Notes under the pieces: generated by a model | The model's input: the letters and a program-made list of their open reading frames with translations, nothing else | Told to the model about the DNA's origin: nothing | Databases searched by the model: none | Shown here: piece after piece, positions 10,849 through 19,346 of the stretch | How positions within the stretch are numbered: position 1 is the stretch's first letter | Layout of the letters: every line of letters begins with the position of its first letter | Assembly (NCBI GenBank): GCA_002344525.1 | Contig: DDTJ01000042.1 | Coordinates: 46,846 to 110,845 of the forward strand | DNA length: 64,000 nt | Origin: Akkermansiaceae bacterium UBA2367 | GTDB taxonomy: Bacteria > Verrucomicrobiota > Verrucomicrobiia > Verrucomicrobiales > DEV007 | Direction of reading: 5' to 3' | Made by a program: the position numbers and the translations under genes

Positions 10849-12039
10849 ATGAAACCCCTGCAAGAGCGCATCGCGAAGCATGTTCGCGACATCCCCCGGT
10901 CCGGCATCCGGGACTTCTTCGAACTCGTCGTGGGCCGCGACGACGTCATCTCCCTCGGCGTCGGCGAGCCCGACTTCTCCACGCCTTGGCACATCCGCGA
11001 GGCCGCGATCTTCTCGCTGGAGCGCGGGCAGACGAGCTACACATCGAACCTCGGGCTGCTCTCCCTGCGGCAGGAGATCGCCGCCTATGTCGAACAGCTT
11101 TTCAAAGTCTCCTACGACCCCGCCAGCGAGATTCTCGTCACCGTGGGCGTGTCCGAGGCCCTCGATCTCGTCTTCCGCGCCCTTCTCGATCCCGGCGACG
11201 AGGTGGTCTATCACGAACCTTGCTACGTCAGCTACAGCCCCAGCATCGTGCTCGCCCACGGCAAGGCGGTGACCGTTCAGACGCGGGTGGAGGACAATTT
11301 CGTGCTCCGCGCCAAGGACGTGGAGGCGGCGCTCACCGACCGTACGCGAGTCATCCTCCTCAACTTCCCGACCAATCCGACGGGTGCCGTCGAGCCGGTC
11401 GAGGAACTGGAGAAAATCGCCGCCCTCGCGGTGGAGCGCGACCTCATCGTGGTCTCCGACGAGATCTATTGCGAACTGCTCTACGGCGGACCCGACGGCA
11501 TGTCCCCCGGCGAGCACACCTCCATCGCCAGCCTCCCGGGGATGAGGGGGCGCACCGTGCTCCTCCACGGCTTTTCGAAGGCCTTCGCCATGACCGGATT
11601 CCGCCTCGGTTACGCCTGCGCCCCGACCGTATTGACCGAGGCGATGATGAAGATCCACCAATACTCCATGCTCTGCGCGTCCATCATGAGCCAGCAGGCG
11701 GCGATCGAGGCCTTGCGGAACGGCGCCCCCGAGGTCGAGCGCATGCGCCGCGCCTACGCGCAGCGGCGCAACCTGATGCTGAAGCGCTTCGACGAGATGG
11801 GCCTGCCCTGCTTCGCGCCCGGCGGGGCCTTCTATATGTTCCCCGACGTGCGGAAATACGGACTCACGAGCAAGGAGTTCGCCCTGCGTCTTCTTGAGGA
11901 GGAGAGCGTCGCGGTCGTGCCCGGCAGCGCCTTCGGTCCGGCGGGCGAGGGCTGCGTGCGAGCCTGCTACGCGACCGCCTACGACAAGATCGAGATCGCC
12001 ATGGACCGCATGGCCGCCTTCGTGAAGCGGCTGGGTTGA
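10849..12039 (+). CDS. class I/II PLP-dependent aminotransferase
   Basis: A 396-residue fold-type I aminotransferase acting on an amino acid, probably aromatic, alanine or aspartate type. Seen: the SLGVGEPDFSTP substrate loop, NFPTNPTGAV with the PLP-ring Asn, VVSDEIYCELLY with the Asp-Tyr pair, the PLP lysine in HGFSKAFAMTGFRLGY, and the C-terminal Arg region around GCVRACYAT. The ATG at 10849 starts the conserved N-terminus. The upstream Lrp gene and this gene form a probable regulatory pair. Exact substrate cannot be assigned. Confidence 0.88.
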   Translation: MKPLQERIAKHVRDIPRSGIRDFFELVVGRDDVISLGVGEPDFSTPWHIREAAIFSLERGQTSYTSNLGLLSLRQEIAAYVEQLFKVSYDPASEILVTVGVSEALDLVFRALLDPGDEVVYHEPCYVSYSPSIVLAHGKAVTVQTRVEDNFVLRAKDVEAALTDRTRVILLNFPTNPTGAVEPVEELEKIAALAVERDLIVVSDEIYCELLYGGPDGMSPGEHTSIASLPGMRGRTVLLHGFSKAFAMTGFRLGYACAPTVLTEAMMKIHQYSMLCASIMSQQAAIEALRNGAPEVERMRRAYAQRRNLMLKRFDEMGLPCFAPGGAFYMFPDVRKYGLTSKEFALRLLEEESVAVVPGSAFGPAGEGCVRACYATAYDKIEIAMDRMAAFVKRLG

Positions 12040-12065
12040 CCCTCTGTTCTTCAGACATCACCCAC

Positions 12066-12776
12066 ATGAGCCAAACGACCAAAGCCGTCATCCTCGCCGC
12101 CGGACGCGGCACCCGCATGAAGGAGCTCACCGACGAGCTGCCCAAACCCATGATGCGGGTCAAGGGCACGCCCATCCTCGAATCCATCGTGCGCGGCCTC
12201 GTCGCCAACGGGATCGAGCGCATCCTCATCGTCGTGGGCTGGCGCAAGGAGGTCGTCATCGATCACTTCGGCGACGGTTCGGCCTTCGGCTGCGGCATCG
12301 AGTATGTCGAGCAGGTCGTGCAGGACGGCACTGGACGCGTCGTCGAACTGGCGAAGGACTTCGCGGGGAGCGATCCCTTCATCCTCAGCTACGGCGATAT
12401 TCTCGTGCCGCCCGCCGCCTACGCGCCCCTCGCCGACTTCACCGGAGTCGATGGGAAGCTCAGCGTGAAGATCGACGAGGATGTCCGCAAAGGCGGGGCC
12501 GTCTTCATTGAGAACGGAATGGTCGTCGATTTGATCGAGAAACCCGCCGCAGGCCAGCCGACCAGCCCTTACTACAACGCCGGTATCTACGCCTTTTCGC
12601 CTCGCATTTTCGACTACACCGCGAAGCTGGAGCTGTCCCCGCGCGGCGAATACGAACTCACCGACGCCATTGCCGCGCAAGTCCGCGACGGCTTGAAGAT
12701 CGAAGCCGTCGAACTCGCTGGCGACTGGGCCGACGTGCGCGATCCCGAAGTGCTGAAGGAACTGAACGAAGGGTGA
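12066..12776 (+). CDS. nucleotidyltransferase (NTP_transferase family)
   Basis: A 236-residue single-domain enzyme that joins an NTP to a sugar- or choline-phosphate. The N-terminal signature AVILAAGRGTRMKELTDELP binds the nucleotide, and KPMMRVKGTPILE follows as usual. Metal-binding Asp is in YGDILVPP; VIEKP-like LIEKPAAGQPTS and YYNAGIYAFSP close the active site. There is no acetyltransferase-like left-handed helix domain, unlike GlmU. The 26-bp spacing from the aminotransferase gene suggests co-transcription. Similar proteins activate glucose-1-P, mannose-1-P or phosphocholine, so substrate is open. Confidence 0.85.
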   Translation: MSQTTKAVILAAGRGTRMKELTDELPKPMMRVKGTPILESIVRGLVANGIERILIVVGWRKEVVIDHFGDGSAFGCGIEYVEQVVQDGTGRVVELAKDFAGSDPFILSYGDILVPPAAYAPLADFTGVDGKLSVKIDEDVRKGGAVFIENGMVVDLIEKPAAGQPTSPYYNAGIYAFSPRIFDYTAKLELSPRGEYELTDAIAAQVRDGLKIEAVELAGDWADVRDPEVLKELNEG

Positions 12777-12829
12777 AAATCCGAAATCCGAAATCCGAAA
12801 TCCGAAGTTCGAAATCCGAAATTCGGATT
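12776..12829. repeat. 7-bp-period repeat (GAAATCC family)
   Basis: About seven consecutive heptamers of the type GAAATCC, with a few variants, follow directly on the nucleotidyltransferase stop codon. Further members are at 16881-16898, 37243-37272, 37389-37420, 58874-58906 and 63913-63937. Confidence 0.85.
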
Positions 12830-12935
12830 CAAGTCGCGTGAGCCGCCCGAAATGAGGTTGAGGAGCGGGGCGGTAGCGATACCTTCTCGCCTTTCCCTTT
12901 CCGCGAGTCCTCCTCCGTTCCTTTTCCAAAAACCC

Positions 12936-14036
12936 ATGTCTTCCGTCCTTTCCCAAGCCCATCCTTGGCTCGATGGCCTCGTCGCCTACGATCCCGGCAA
13001 ACCCATCGAGGAGACCGCCCGCGAGCTGGGTCTCGATCCTGCGGACATCATCAAACTGGCCTCGAACGAGAATCCGCTCGGCCCCTCGCCCAAAGCCATC
13101 GCGGCGATGAAGGAGGCGGCCGAGGGCGTCCACATCTACCCGGACGGGGGCGGCTACAAGCTGCGCACGGCCATCGCGGAGAAGTTCGGACTTGATCGCG
13201 GCCAGGTCGTCATCAGCAACGGGTCGAACGAGATCATCGAGCTGATCGGCCACGGCTTCCTCAACCCCGGCGACGAGGTGGTCGCGGCGGAGCACGCCTT
13301 CGTCGTCTACAAACTGATGGCCACCCTCTTCGGAGCCGAGACCATCGAAGTGCCCGATCCGGATTTCGTCCACGACCTCGACGCGATGGCTGCGGCGATC
13401 ACCCCGCGCACGCGCATGGTCTTCGTCGCGAATCCAAACAACCCCACCGGCACGATGGTCGACGGGGCCGCCATCGACCGTTTCATGGCCCGCGTGCCGG
13501 ACCATGTCGTGGTCATCTTCGACGAAGCCTACCACGAGTTCGTCCCCGACGCGCCGGACACGCTGAAATACCTCCGCGAGGGTCGGAACGTCGTGGTCAT
13601 GCGCACCTTCTCGAAGATTCAGGGGCTCGCCGGGCTGCGCATCGGTTTCGGCCTGACCACCCTGGAGATTGCCAGCGTCCTCCAGAAATGCCGCCAGCCC
13701 TTCAACACGAACTCCATCGCCCAGGCCGGGGCCGTCGCCGGACTCCTCGACGAGGAGCATCAGCAGCGGACGCGGGAGCTGAACGACGAGGGCCGCGCCT
13801 ATCTGGAGCGGTCCTTCGCGGAGATGGGCTTGGAGTATGTGCCGAGCCACGCGAACTTCGTCCTCGTGAAAGTGGGCGATGGCGACGCGGTTTTCCAGGC
13901 GATGCTGCGGCGCGGGGTCATCATCCGGGCGATGCGCGGCTACAAGCTGCCCGAATGGGTCCGCATCTCCGTGGGCACGATGCCACAGAACGAACGCTGT
14001 GTCGCGACGTTGAAGGAGGTCCTCGCCGCGTCATGA
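12936..14036 (+). CDS. hisC: histidinol-phosphate aminotransferase
   Basis: Transfers an amino group from glutamate to imidazole-acetol phosphate in histidine synthesis. The 366-residue protein shows IKLASNENPLGPSPKA, the PDGGGYKLR phosphate region, FVANPNNPTGT, VIFDEAYHEF and the PLP lysine in MRTFSKIQGLAGLRIGF. The ATG at 12936 follows a heptamer repeat and a non-coding stretch. It overlaps the following small gene by 4 bp (ATGA), which indicates translational coupling. No other his genes are in the window. A broader aromatic specificity is possible. Confidence 0.93.
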   Translation: MSSVLSQAHPWLDGLVAYDPGKPIEETARELGLDPADIIKLASNENPLGPSPKAIAAMKEAAEGVHIYPDGGGYKLRTAIAEKFGLDRGQVVISNGSNEIIELIGHGFLNPGDEVVAAEHAFVVYKLMATLFGAETIEVPDPDFVHDLDAMAAAITPRTRMVFVANPNNPTGTMVDGAAIDRFMARVPDHVVVIFDEAYHEFVPDAPDTLKYLREGRNVVVMRTFSKIQGLAGLRIGFGLTTLEIASVLQKCRQPFNTNSIAQAGAVAGLLDEEHQQRTRELNDEGRAYLERSFAEMGLEYVPSHANFVLVKVGDGDAVFQAMLRRGVIIRAMRGYKLPEWVRISVGTMPQNERCVATLKEVLAAS

Positions 14037-14314
14037 CGAAGCACGAATGGCGCGAGCGGGACGAGGAGGGCTGCCTCGTCTACTACCGGGCGGTCCACCA
14101 CGCGGGGCGCTGGCAGTTCTTCTCCACTCGCAAGACCGATCCCGATTGGAACGCCCACGAGGCGTTGCCCCTCGAAGCGATGGAGTCACTCCGCGAGGTT
14201 TTGTGGAACAAGCATCAGCGCCGCCGCCTCCCCCTGAAGCATCTGGAGCAGATCGAGGAGATGCTGGAGCGTCTCCGCGAGGAGGCGGAGGAAAATCCGG
14301 AGTCCGAAACCTAA
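14033..14314 (+). CDS. small conserved-looking hypothetical protein coupled to hisC
   Basis: A 93-residue soluble protein rich in Arg, Glu and aromatic residues. Residues 1-50 contain a compact pattern (WRERDEEGCLVYYRAVHH, RWQFFSTRKTDPDW) that looks like a small beta fold; residues 50-93 look helical (ALPLEAMESLREVLWNKHQR, HLEQIEEMLERLREEAEE), perhaps a coiled coil. The ATG overlaps the hisC stop as ATGA, so it is probably translated by reinitiation. I do not recognise the family. Confidence 0.7.
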   Translation: MTKHEWRERDEEGCLVYYRAVHHAGRWQFFSTRKTDPDWNAHEALPLEAMESLREVLWNKHQRRRLPLKHLEQIEEMLERLREEAEENPESET

Positions 14315-14321
14315 CCGGGAG

Positions 14322-14340
14322 GGGGACTTTCCAAGTCCCC
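14322..14340. repeat. perfect hairpin GGGGACTT-TCC-AAGTCCCC
   Basis: An 8-bp perfect stem with a 3-nt loop lies 8 bp after the small gene's stop codon. No T-run follows, so it is not a standard intrinsic terminator; it may stabilise the 3' end. Confidence 0.6.
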
Positions 14341-14355
14341 ATGGGCGGAAGATCG

Positions 14356-14380
14356 GTAGGGACGGCTGGCTCAGCCGTCC
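14356..14380 (+). repeat. REP-like element: GTAG + 9-bp stem-loop
   Basis: GTAG (14356-14359) is immediately followed by GGACGGCTG-GCT-CAGCCGTCC, a perfect 9-bp stem with a 3-nt loop. GTAG next to a stem-loop is the layout of REP sequences recognised by RAYT transposases. The remaining ~115 bp before the next gene show nothing clear. Confidence 0.7.
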
Positions 14381-14497
14381 GCCGCCAATCCAGCGGCGTC
14401 TCCTGCGCTTCCGGGGGGCGTCATCACGGCGGGCGACCGGACGAAACGTTTCGCGGGGTTCAGGGTATTCTTCCTTGAATCTCCCCGTTTCCCTTGG

Positions 14498-16876
14498 ATG
14501 AAACCGCTTTTTCTCCTCTCGACCCTTCTTGCCGGCATTTCGCTGACAGCATCTCCCACGAGGGCCGGATCCCCGGAACGCGAATTCGACATCGCCGCCG
14601 CTGCGGCGAAGATCGACTCCTTCATCGAGGCGATGCTCGCGAAACAGGGTCTGAAGCCGAACGCGGACATCGACGACGAGACCTTCGTCCGCCGCGCTTA
14701 TCTCGACATCGTCGGCCGCGTTCCCACCATCGAGGAAGCCGAGAACTTCCACGGCTCTGACTACCCTCGGAAGCGCGCCCAGCTCATCACCGACCTCCTC
14801 GAAAGCGAGGGGCACGTCAGCCACGCCTACCATTTCTGGGCCGACATCCTGCGGATCAACTCCGGTTTCGGCATCGGCGCGCCGGAAGCCGAGGCCGCCT
14901 ACCAGATTTGGATCAAGGACGCCATCCGCGAGAACAAGCCCTACGACGACTTCGTCCGGGAGCTGGTCTCCGCCCGGGGCATGATCTGGGAGAACGCTGC
15001 CGTCGGCTACTACATCCGCGACCGGGGCATGCCGCTGGACAACATGTCGAACACCGTCCGCGTCTTCCTCGGCACCCGCCTCGAATGCGCCCAATGCCAC
15101 AACCACCCCTTCGACAAGTGGACGCAGATGGACTACTACCAGATGGCCGCTTTCTCCTACGGGATGGACGCCCGCCAGTATCCGGCGGGCAACCGCAAGA
15201 GGATCGAGGACAAAAACCGGGCGGACCGGGCCAGCCTCATGGCGTCGGTGACCGGGAAGGAGCGCTTCCCCCAGATCACGAACCGGGTCGGCCTTGAGCG
15301 CTTCGTCTCCAACACGGACCGCTACGAGACCTTCCTGCGGCGCTCCGGCATGGACGACAAGCAGTTCCGCGAGCTGGCGGCGAAGTCCATCGCGGCCTAC
15401 GAATCCTACGAGCACAAGACCGCCGGGGTCAGGGAGGCCATCAACGACATCTACGACCCGCTCCGCTACGTCCGCGCGGAGGAATTGGAGAAGACCCTGA
15501 AACTTCCCCACGACTACCAGTATGACGACGCCAAGCCGCATGATCCGGTGACGGCCCGCACCATGTTCGGCGCGGAGATCGACCTCGCCAAGATCGACGA
15601 CCGCGCCATCGACGCCTACGCCGGCTGGATGGTCTCGAAGGACAATCCCACCTTCACCCGCGTCATCGCCAACCGCCTCTGGAAGCGCGTCTTCGGCCAC
15701 GGACTCTTCGAGCCGGTCGACGAGCTCACCGACACGACCCCCGTCTCGAATCCCGAGCTCCTCGCCTTCCTCGAAGAGACGATGAAGGCCCTCGACTACG
15801 ACCTGCGGAGGTATCAGGAGATCCTCCACAACACCCGGGCCTACCAGCGCGCCGCGCACGCCGAGGAGGTGGCCATGGGAGGGCATTACTATTTCCCCGG
15901 CCCACTCCTCCGCCGCATGAGCGCCGAGCAGATCTGGGATTCCATCGTCGCCCTCGCCCTGCCCGAGGCCGACGGGTACCAGCCCCGCCTCGCCCAGCAA
16001 CTCACCTCGGTCGAGAAAGTCCGCCGCATCCACGAAGCTCTCGAAAGCCGGGGCGAAGAGGAGTTCGTCGCGATGGTGGAGGAGGTCGCGGCCGCCTACG
16101 ACGCGGTCCGCCCGGAGGCCGACAAACTGCGCAAACAGGCCGCCGAGGCGATCGAGGCCGGCGACAAGGCCCGTTTCGACAAGCTGCGCGGCGAATTGGG
16201 TTCCCTGCGCCGTCGCGCCCGCGACGTCGTCTCCGAGATCGCTCACAAAGGTGTCGGCGAGAAAGTGGACGGGCGCGAACTGCTCGCCGCGATGGGCCTG
16301 ACGGAAATGGAGATGTCCGGCGGCGGAGGTACCGCAGCCATGGCCATGGACGGCGGGGAAGGGGAGGGCGAAAGGGCCGTCCTGACCCGTCTGCCGAAGC
16401 CTGAGATGCCCGAGCCGCCTGCTGACCTCCGCGACCAGAAGCAGCGCAAGGCTTGGCGGCAGCGCCAGAACCAAGCCTATCAGACCTACACCAAGCTGGT
16501 CGCCCAGATGGCCCGCGCCTCCGATCTCGAATCGCCCGCTCGGCGTGGCCATTTCCTCCGTGAGTTCGGCCAGTCCGACCGCGAGGTCATCGAGAATGCT
16601 GCCAGCGCCGCTTCCGTGCCCCAGGCCCTCAACCTCCTCAACGGCCCCATCGTCGAGTCCCTCACCAATCCCTTCGCCACCTTCGGGCGGCGGCTCCACG
16701 AGGCTGGAGACGCCGACGGGAAAATCCGCCTGATCTTCCAAGCCATGCTCACCCGCGAGCCGACCTCGCGCGAGATGGACCTCGCCCGAGCCGAGATCGA
16801 GGCCGACGGCGACGACGCCTACCCAGGACTCGTTTGGGCGCTCCTCAACACGCAGCAATTCATCTTCATCCAGTAG
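14498..16876 (+). CDS. secreted DUF1549/DUF1553 protein with a CxxCH-type motif
   Basis: A 792-residue exported protein of the DUF1549 (N-terminal)/DUF1553 (C-terminal) type common in Planctomycetes and Verrucomicrobia. A signal peptide ends near residue 24 (SPTRAG). DUF1549 covers roughly 30-240, with FVRRAYLDIVGRVPT and the motif LECAQCHNHPFDKW (about 205-218), which could bind heme or metal. DUF1553 begins near 355 (FTRVIANRLWKRVFGHGLF). A charged linker (about 500-640, including a Gly/Met patch) separates it from the C-terminal ANALL/TREPT region. The gene precedes a DUF1501 gene by 80 bp, the usual pair. The pair is thought to act on secreted substrates, but no reaction is established. 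Confidence 0.85.
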   Translation: MKPLFLLSTLLAGISLTASPTRAGSPEREFDIAAAAAKIDSFIEAMLAKQGLKPNADIDDETFVRRAYLDIVGRVPTIEEAENFHGSDYPRKRAQLITDLLESEGHVSHAYHFWADILRINSGFGIGAPEAEAAYQIWIKDAIRENKPYDDFVRELVSARGMIWENAAVGYYIRDRGMPLDNMSNTVRVFLGTRLECAQCHNHPFDKWTQMDYYQMAAFSYGMDARQYPAGNRKRIEDKNRADRASLMASVTGKERFPQITNRVGLERFVSNTDRYETFLRRSGMDDKQFRELAAKSIAAYESYEHKTAGVREAINDIYDPLRYVRAEELEKTLKLPHDYQYDDAKPHDPVTARTMFGAEIDLAKIDDRAIDAYAGWMVSKDNPTFTRVIANRLWKRVFGHGLFEPVDELTDTTPVSNPELLAFLEETMKALDYDLRRYQEILHNTRAYQRAAHAEEVAMGGHYYFPGPLLRRMSAEQIWDSIVALALPEADGYQPRLAQQLTSVEKVRRIHEALESRGEEEFVAMVEEVAAAYDAVRPEADKLRKQAAEAIEAGDKARFDKLRGELGSLRRRARDVVSEIAHKGVGEKVDGRELLAAMGLTEMEMSGGGGTAAMAMDGGEGEGERAVLTRLPKPEMPEPPADLRDQKQRKAWRQRQNQAYQTYTKLVAQMARASDLESPARRGHFLREFGQSDREVIENAASAASVPQALNLLNGPIVESLTNPFATFGRRLHEAGDADGKIRLIFQAMLTREPTSREMDLARAEIEADGDDAYPGLVWALLNTQQFIFIQ

Positions 16877-16880
16877 TCTC

Positions 16881-16934
16881 GAAATCCGAAATCCGAAGCC
16901 CGGTACCTTTTACCTTTCACTTTTCACCTTTTAC
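16881..16934. repeat. two 7-bp-period repeats (GAAATCC and ACCTTTT types)
   Basis: 16881-16898 holds GAAATCC heptamers and 16906-16934 holds heptamers alternating ACCTTTT, ACCTTTC and ACTTTTC. They fill most of the 80-bp gap between the DUF1549 and DUF1501 genes. Confidence 0.75.
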
Positions 16935-16956
16935 AGCGGCGAAGCCGCCCCCAGCC

Positions 16957-18246
16957 ATGAACACCGCCTTCAAATCCGACGAATGGACCCGCCGCCGCTT
17001 CATGGAGGGCACCGCCAAGACCTTTTTGGGAGTCGGCGCCCTCGGCCTCGCCTCGCGCTCCGGTGCCGCCCCCGGAGCCGGGCCCGCCGAGCGCCCCGGT
17101 GCCGCGAAGCATGTCATCTACCTCTACATGAACGGTGGCATGACCCATCTCGACACCTTCGACACCAAGCCGGGGCACGAGAACCAAGGGGAGACGAAAA
17201 CCATCGACACCGCGGTCGACGGCATCCAACTCTCCGCCTACCTCCCCCGGCTGGCGCGGCAAACCGACAAGCTGGCCATCCTCCGCTCCCTCACCTCCAC
17301 CGCCGGGGCGCACGACCAGGGGAACTACCTGATGCACACCAGCTACGAGCAGCGGGCCACCATCCGCCACCCCGGGATCGGGGCTTGGGCGCTCAAGTTC
17401 AAGGGCCGTCTCAACCCCAACCTGCCCGGCACCGTCTACATCGGCGGCGACAGCCGGATCAATGGCGGCGGTGGTTTCTTCGAACCCGAATACGAGCCGC
17501 TCGCGATCAGCGACCCGAAGTCGGGATTGAAGAACTCCAAGCTCCGCAACATGAAGCAGGAGGCCTTCGACAAGCGGCTCGCCCTCGCCCGCGAGTTCGA
17601 CGCCGAGTTCCACCAGCGCTACAACCTGAAGCAGGTCCGCGCCTACACCCAGATGTACGACGATGCCGTCCGTATCATGCAGAGCAAGGATCTCAATGCT
17701 TTCGACTTGGCCCAGGAGGACGATGCCACCCGGAAGCGCTACGGCGACAACCCCTTCGGCCAAGGCTGCCTCCTCGCCCGCCGCCTCGTCGAGAACGACG
17801 TGCGCGCCGTCGAGGTCGGCTTCGGCGGATGGGACATGCACAACAACGTCTTCGTCGCCGCGCCCGAGCACTGCGAGACCCTCGACCGGGCCCTCTCCGC
17901 CTTGCTCGACGATTTGGAGAGCCGGGGCAAGCTGGCTGACACCCTCGTCGTGCTCACCACCGAATTCGGGCGCACGCCGCGCATCAACCAGAACGCGGGC
18001 CGCGACCACTATCCGAAAGCCTTCAGTTCCGTCCTCGCCGGCGGCGGGGTCAAGGGCGGCATCGTTTACGGAAAAACCGACGAAGGCGGTGAGAACGTGA
18101 TCGAGAACCCCGTCAAGATCCCCGACTTCAACGCCACCATCGCCCACGCCCTCGGGCTGCCGCTCGACCATGTCCTATACAGCCCCAGCAAACGCCCCTT
18201 CACCGTGGCGCACAAGGGCGAGCCGGTGCTTTCGATCTTCGCGTGA
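16957..18246 (+). CDS. Tat-exported DUF1501 (sulfatase-like fold) protein
   Basis: A 429-residue member of DUF1501, proteins with an alkaline phosphatase/sulfatase-like core found beside DUF1549/DUF1553 genes. The N-terminus has a twin-arginine type signal (TRRRFMEGTAKTFLGVGALG). Motifs that fit the fold include YMNGGMTHLDTFDTKPG, the GGWDMHNN segment (about 288), TTEFGRTPRIN and GRDHYPKAFSS near the C-terminus, which supply Asp and His ligands. The ATG at 16957 is chosen because upstream sequence is repeat DNA. The enzyme activity is not established. Confidence 0.85.
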   Translation: MNTAFKSDEWTRRRFMEGTAKTFLGVGALGLASRSGAAPGAGPAERPGAAKHVIYLYMNGGMTHLDTFDTKPGHENQGETKTIDTAVDGIQLSAYLPRLARQTDKLAILRSLTSTAGAHDQGNYLMHTSYEQRATIRHPGIGAWALKFKGRLNPNLPGTVYIGGDSRINGGGGFFEPEYEPLAISDPKSGLKNSKLRNMKQEAFDKRLALAREFDAEFHQRYNLKQVRAYTQMYDDAVRIMQSKDLNAFDLAQEDDATRKRYGDNPFGQGCLLARRLVENDVRAVEVGFGGWDMHNNVFVAAPEHCETLDRALSALLDDLESRGKLADTLVVLTTEFGRTPRINQNAGRDHYPKAFSSVLAGGGVKGGIVYGKTDEGGENVIENPVKIPDFNATIAHALGLPLDHVLYSPSKRPFTVAHKGEPVLSIFA

Positions 18247-18297
18247 AGGGGGGGAATCCGAAGCCCTATTTGGCGGTTGTTGGGGGGATTTGCATCG

Positions 18298-18346
18298 GTA
18301 GGCGTCGTGGAGCCGTCCGGCCCGGCCTCCATAAAGCCGGTTACAG
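18298..18346. repeat. degenerate REP-like element
   Basis: GTAG at 18298-18301 begins a segment resembling the REP pair at 38503-38576 (shared GGCGTCGT), and CCGGC...GCCGG followed by TTACAG ends it. The stems are imperfect, so this looks like a decayed copy. Confidence 0.45.
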
Positions 18347-18409
18347 CGTTGTCGAGTTCTGTGGCGGGCGGAATCTGTAGCCGACGCGCATAACGTCCGC
18401 TGGCTCCCC

Positions 18410-18438
18410 TTGAATCCATCCGGCGACCGCGCTAATAG
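18410..18438 (+). promoter_or_regulatory. promoter of vsr, near-leaderless
   Basis: TTGAAT (18410-18415) and TAATAG (18433-18438) are 17 bp apart, and the ATG at 18446 is only 7 nt after the -10 box, so the mRNA would begin at or next to the start codon. Confidence 0.5.
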
Positions 18439-18445
18439 TCGCCCT

Positions 18446-18991
18446 ATGCCGGACCCGCTTTCACCCGAGCATCGTTCTTGGCTCATGTCCCGCATCCGCA
18501 GCGAGGACACGAAGCCCGAATGGGTCCTGCGCTGCGCCCTGCACCGCCTCGGCTTCCGCTTTCGGCTGCGTGACCGGAAGCTGCCGGGCCGTCCTGATCT
18601 CGTCCTTCCCAAATACCGCGCCGCCATCTTCGTGCATGGCTGCTTCTGGCACCAGCATCGCAAATGTCGCGAGGCGAGCGTGCCGAAGACGAACACCGCC
18701 TTCTGGGAGGAGAAATTCGCCCGCAACATCGCCCGCGACCGCCGCAACCGGACCGAGTTGAAGAAGCTGGGTTGGCGCGTGCGTGTCGTGTGGGAGTGCG
18801 AGCTGCTCAAGGACACCGTCGCGACCGTCGCGGCGGCGGCGGAATGGCTGCGCGAGGAGGAGACGGCGAAGCCGAAGAAGCGGAAGCGGGTCCGCTACGA
18901 CGAGAGTTCCGTGGACCGTCGCGCCATCCTCCTGCTCGCCGAGGAGAAGGTCGAATACCGGCTCTCCAAAGGTCGGCCGAAGCCGGAGTGA
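18446..18991 (+). CDS. vsr: very short patch repair (Vsr) endonuclease
   Basis: DNA mismatch endonuclease that nicks at T:G mismatches created by deamination of 5-methylcytosine. Catalytic and metal residues match E. coli Vsr: the Asp in LPGRPDLVLP (about 50), HGCFWHQHRKC with the His/Trp pair, FWEEKFARNIARDRRN and the WRVRVVWECEL strand. At 181 residues it is longer than the usual ~130-150, with an extra Lys/Arg-rich C-terminal tail of about 45 residues. No cytosine methyltransferase or restriction gene is nearby. A promoter with a -10 box 7 nt before the ATG supports this start. Confidence 0.9.
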   Translation: MPDPLSPEHRSWLMSRIRSEDTKPEWVLRCALHRLGFRFRLRDRKLPGRPDLVLPKYRAAIFVHGCFWHQHRKCREASVPKTNTAFWEEKFARNIARDRRNRTELKKLGWRVRVVWECELLKDTVATVAAAAEWLREEETAKPKKRKRVRYDESSVDRRAILLLAEEKVEYRLSKGRPKPE

Positions 18992-19029
18992 TACGAAATC
19001 GATAATGGTTTCGGAATTTGGGAGAGCCG

Positions 19030-19128
19030 CCCCATCTGCGGAAATCTGCGGGCATTTGCGGCCATCTGCGTCAAAAAGAAGGGGAACGCAGATTTCCACG
19101 GATGAAACGCGGATTTTCGCGGATGGGG
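19030..19128. repeat. second copy of the 100-bp palindromic 10-bp-period element
   Basis: Nearly identical to the reverse complement of 70-169, including the spacing of the arms. It lies in the 355-bp region between vsr and the serine hydrolase gene (18992-19346), which otherwise contains the REP pair below and about 100 bp with no visible feature. Confidence 0.8.
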
Positions 19129-19236
19129 GAGTGCCGAGAGATTCCTGCCGCAAGCTTCCCATGCGGACTCCGAAATCATGGCGCGGAGCAGTCTATCCAT
19201 GCGAGCCGGATATCCCATCGCCGTTCCGGGCATCGG

Positions 19237-19318
19237 GTAGGGCGGTTCGGCTCGAACCGCCGGAAGGGCGCTCTGGGATACCTGTGCGCCCAACCCCGAC
19301 CGGGCCGGTCGGGTCTAC
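19237..19318. repeat. inverted pair of REP-like elements
   Basis: GTAG (19237-19240) is followed by GGCGGTTCG-GCT-CGAACCGCC; a second hairpin GGGCGC...GCGCCC spans 19266-19291; the third, CCCGACCGG-G-CCGGTCGGG (19295-19313), is followed one base later by CTAC (19315-19318). The two outer units are thus inverted REPs, a BIME-like layout. Confidence 0.7.
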
Positions 19319-19346
19319 CCTCGCGTGCCTCGCCTGCGATGCCCCT

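Noticed and set aside
12776..12829. GAAATCC array as a CRISPR array
   Set aside because: Unit is 7 bp without spacers or cas genes.
14186..16858. 890-codon frame antisense to the DUF1549 gene
   Set aside because: Same codon-bias shadow; the sense strand carries the recognised domains and signal peptide.
18446..18991. Vsr as part of a restriction-modification system
   Set aside because: No methylase or restriction gene within the window.
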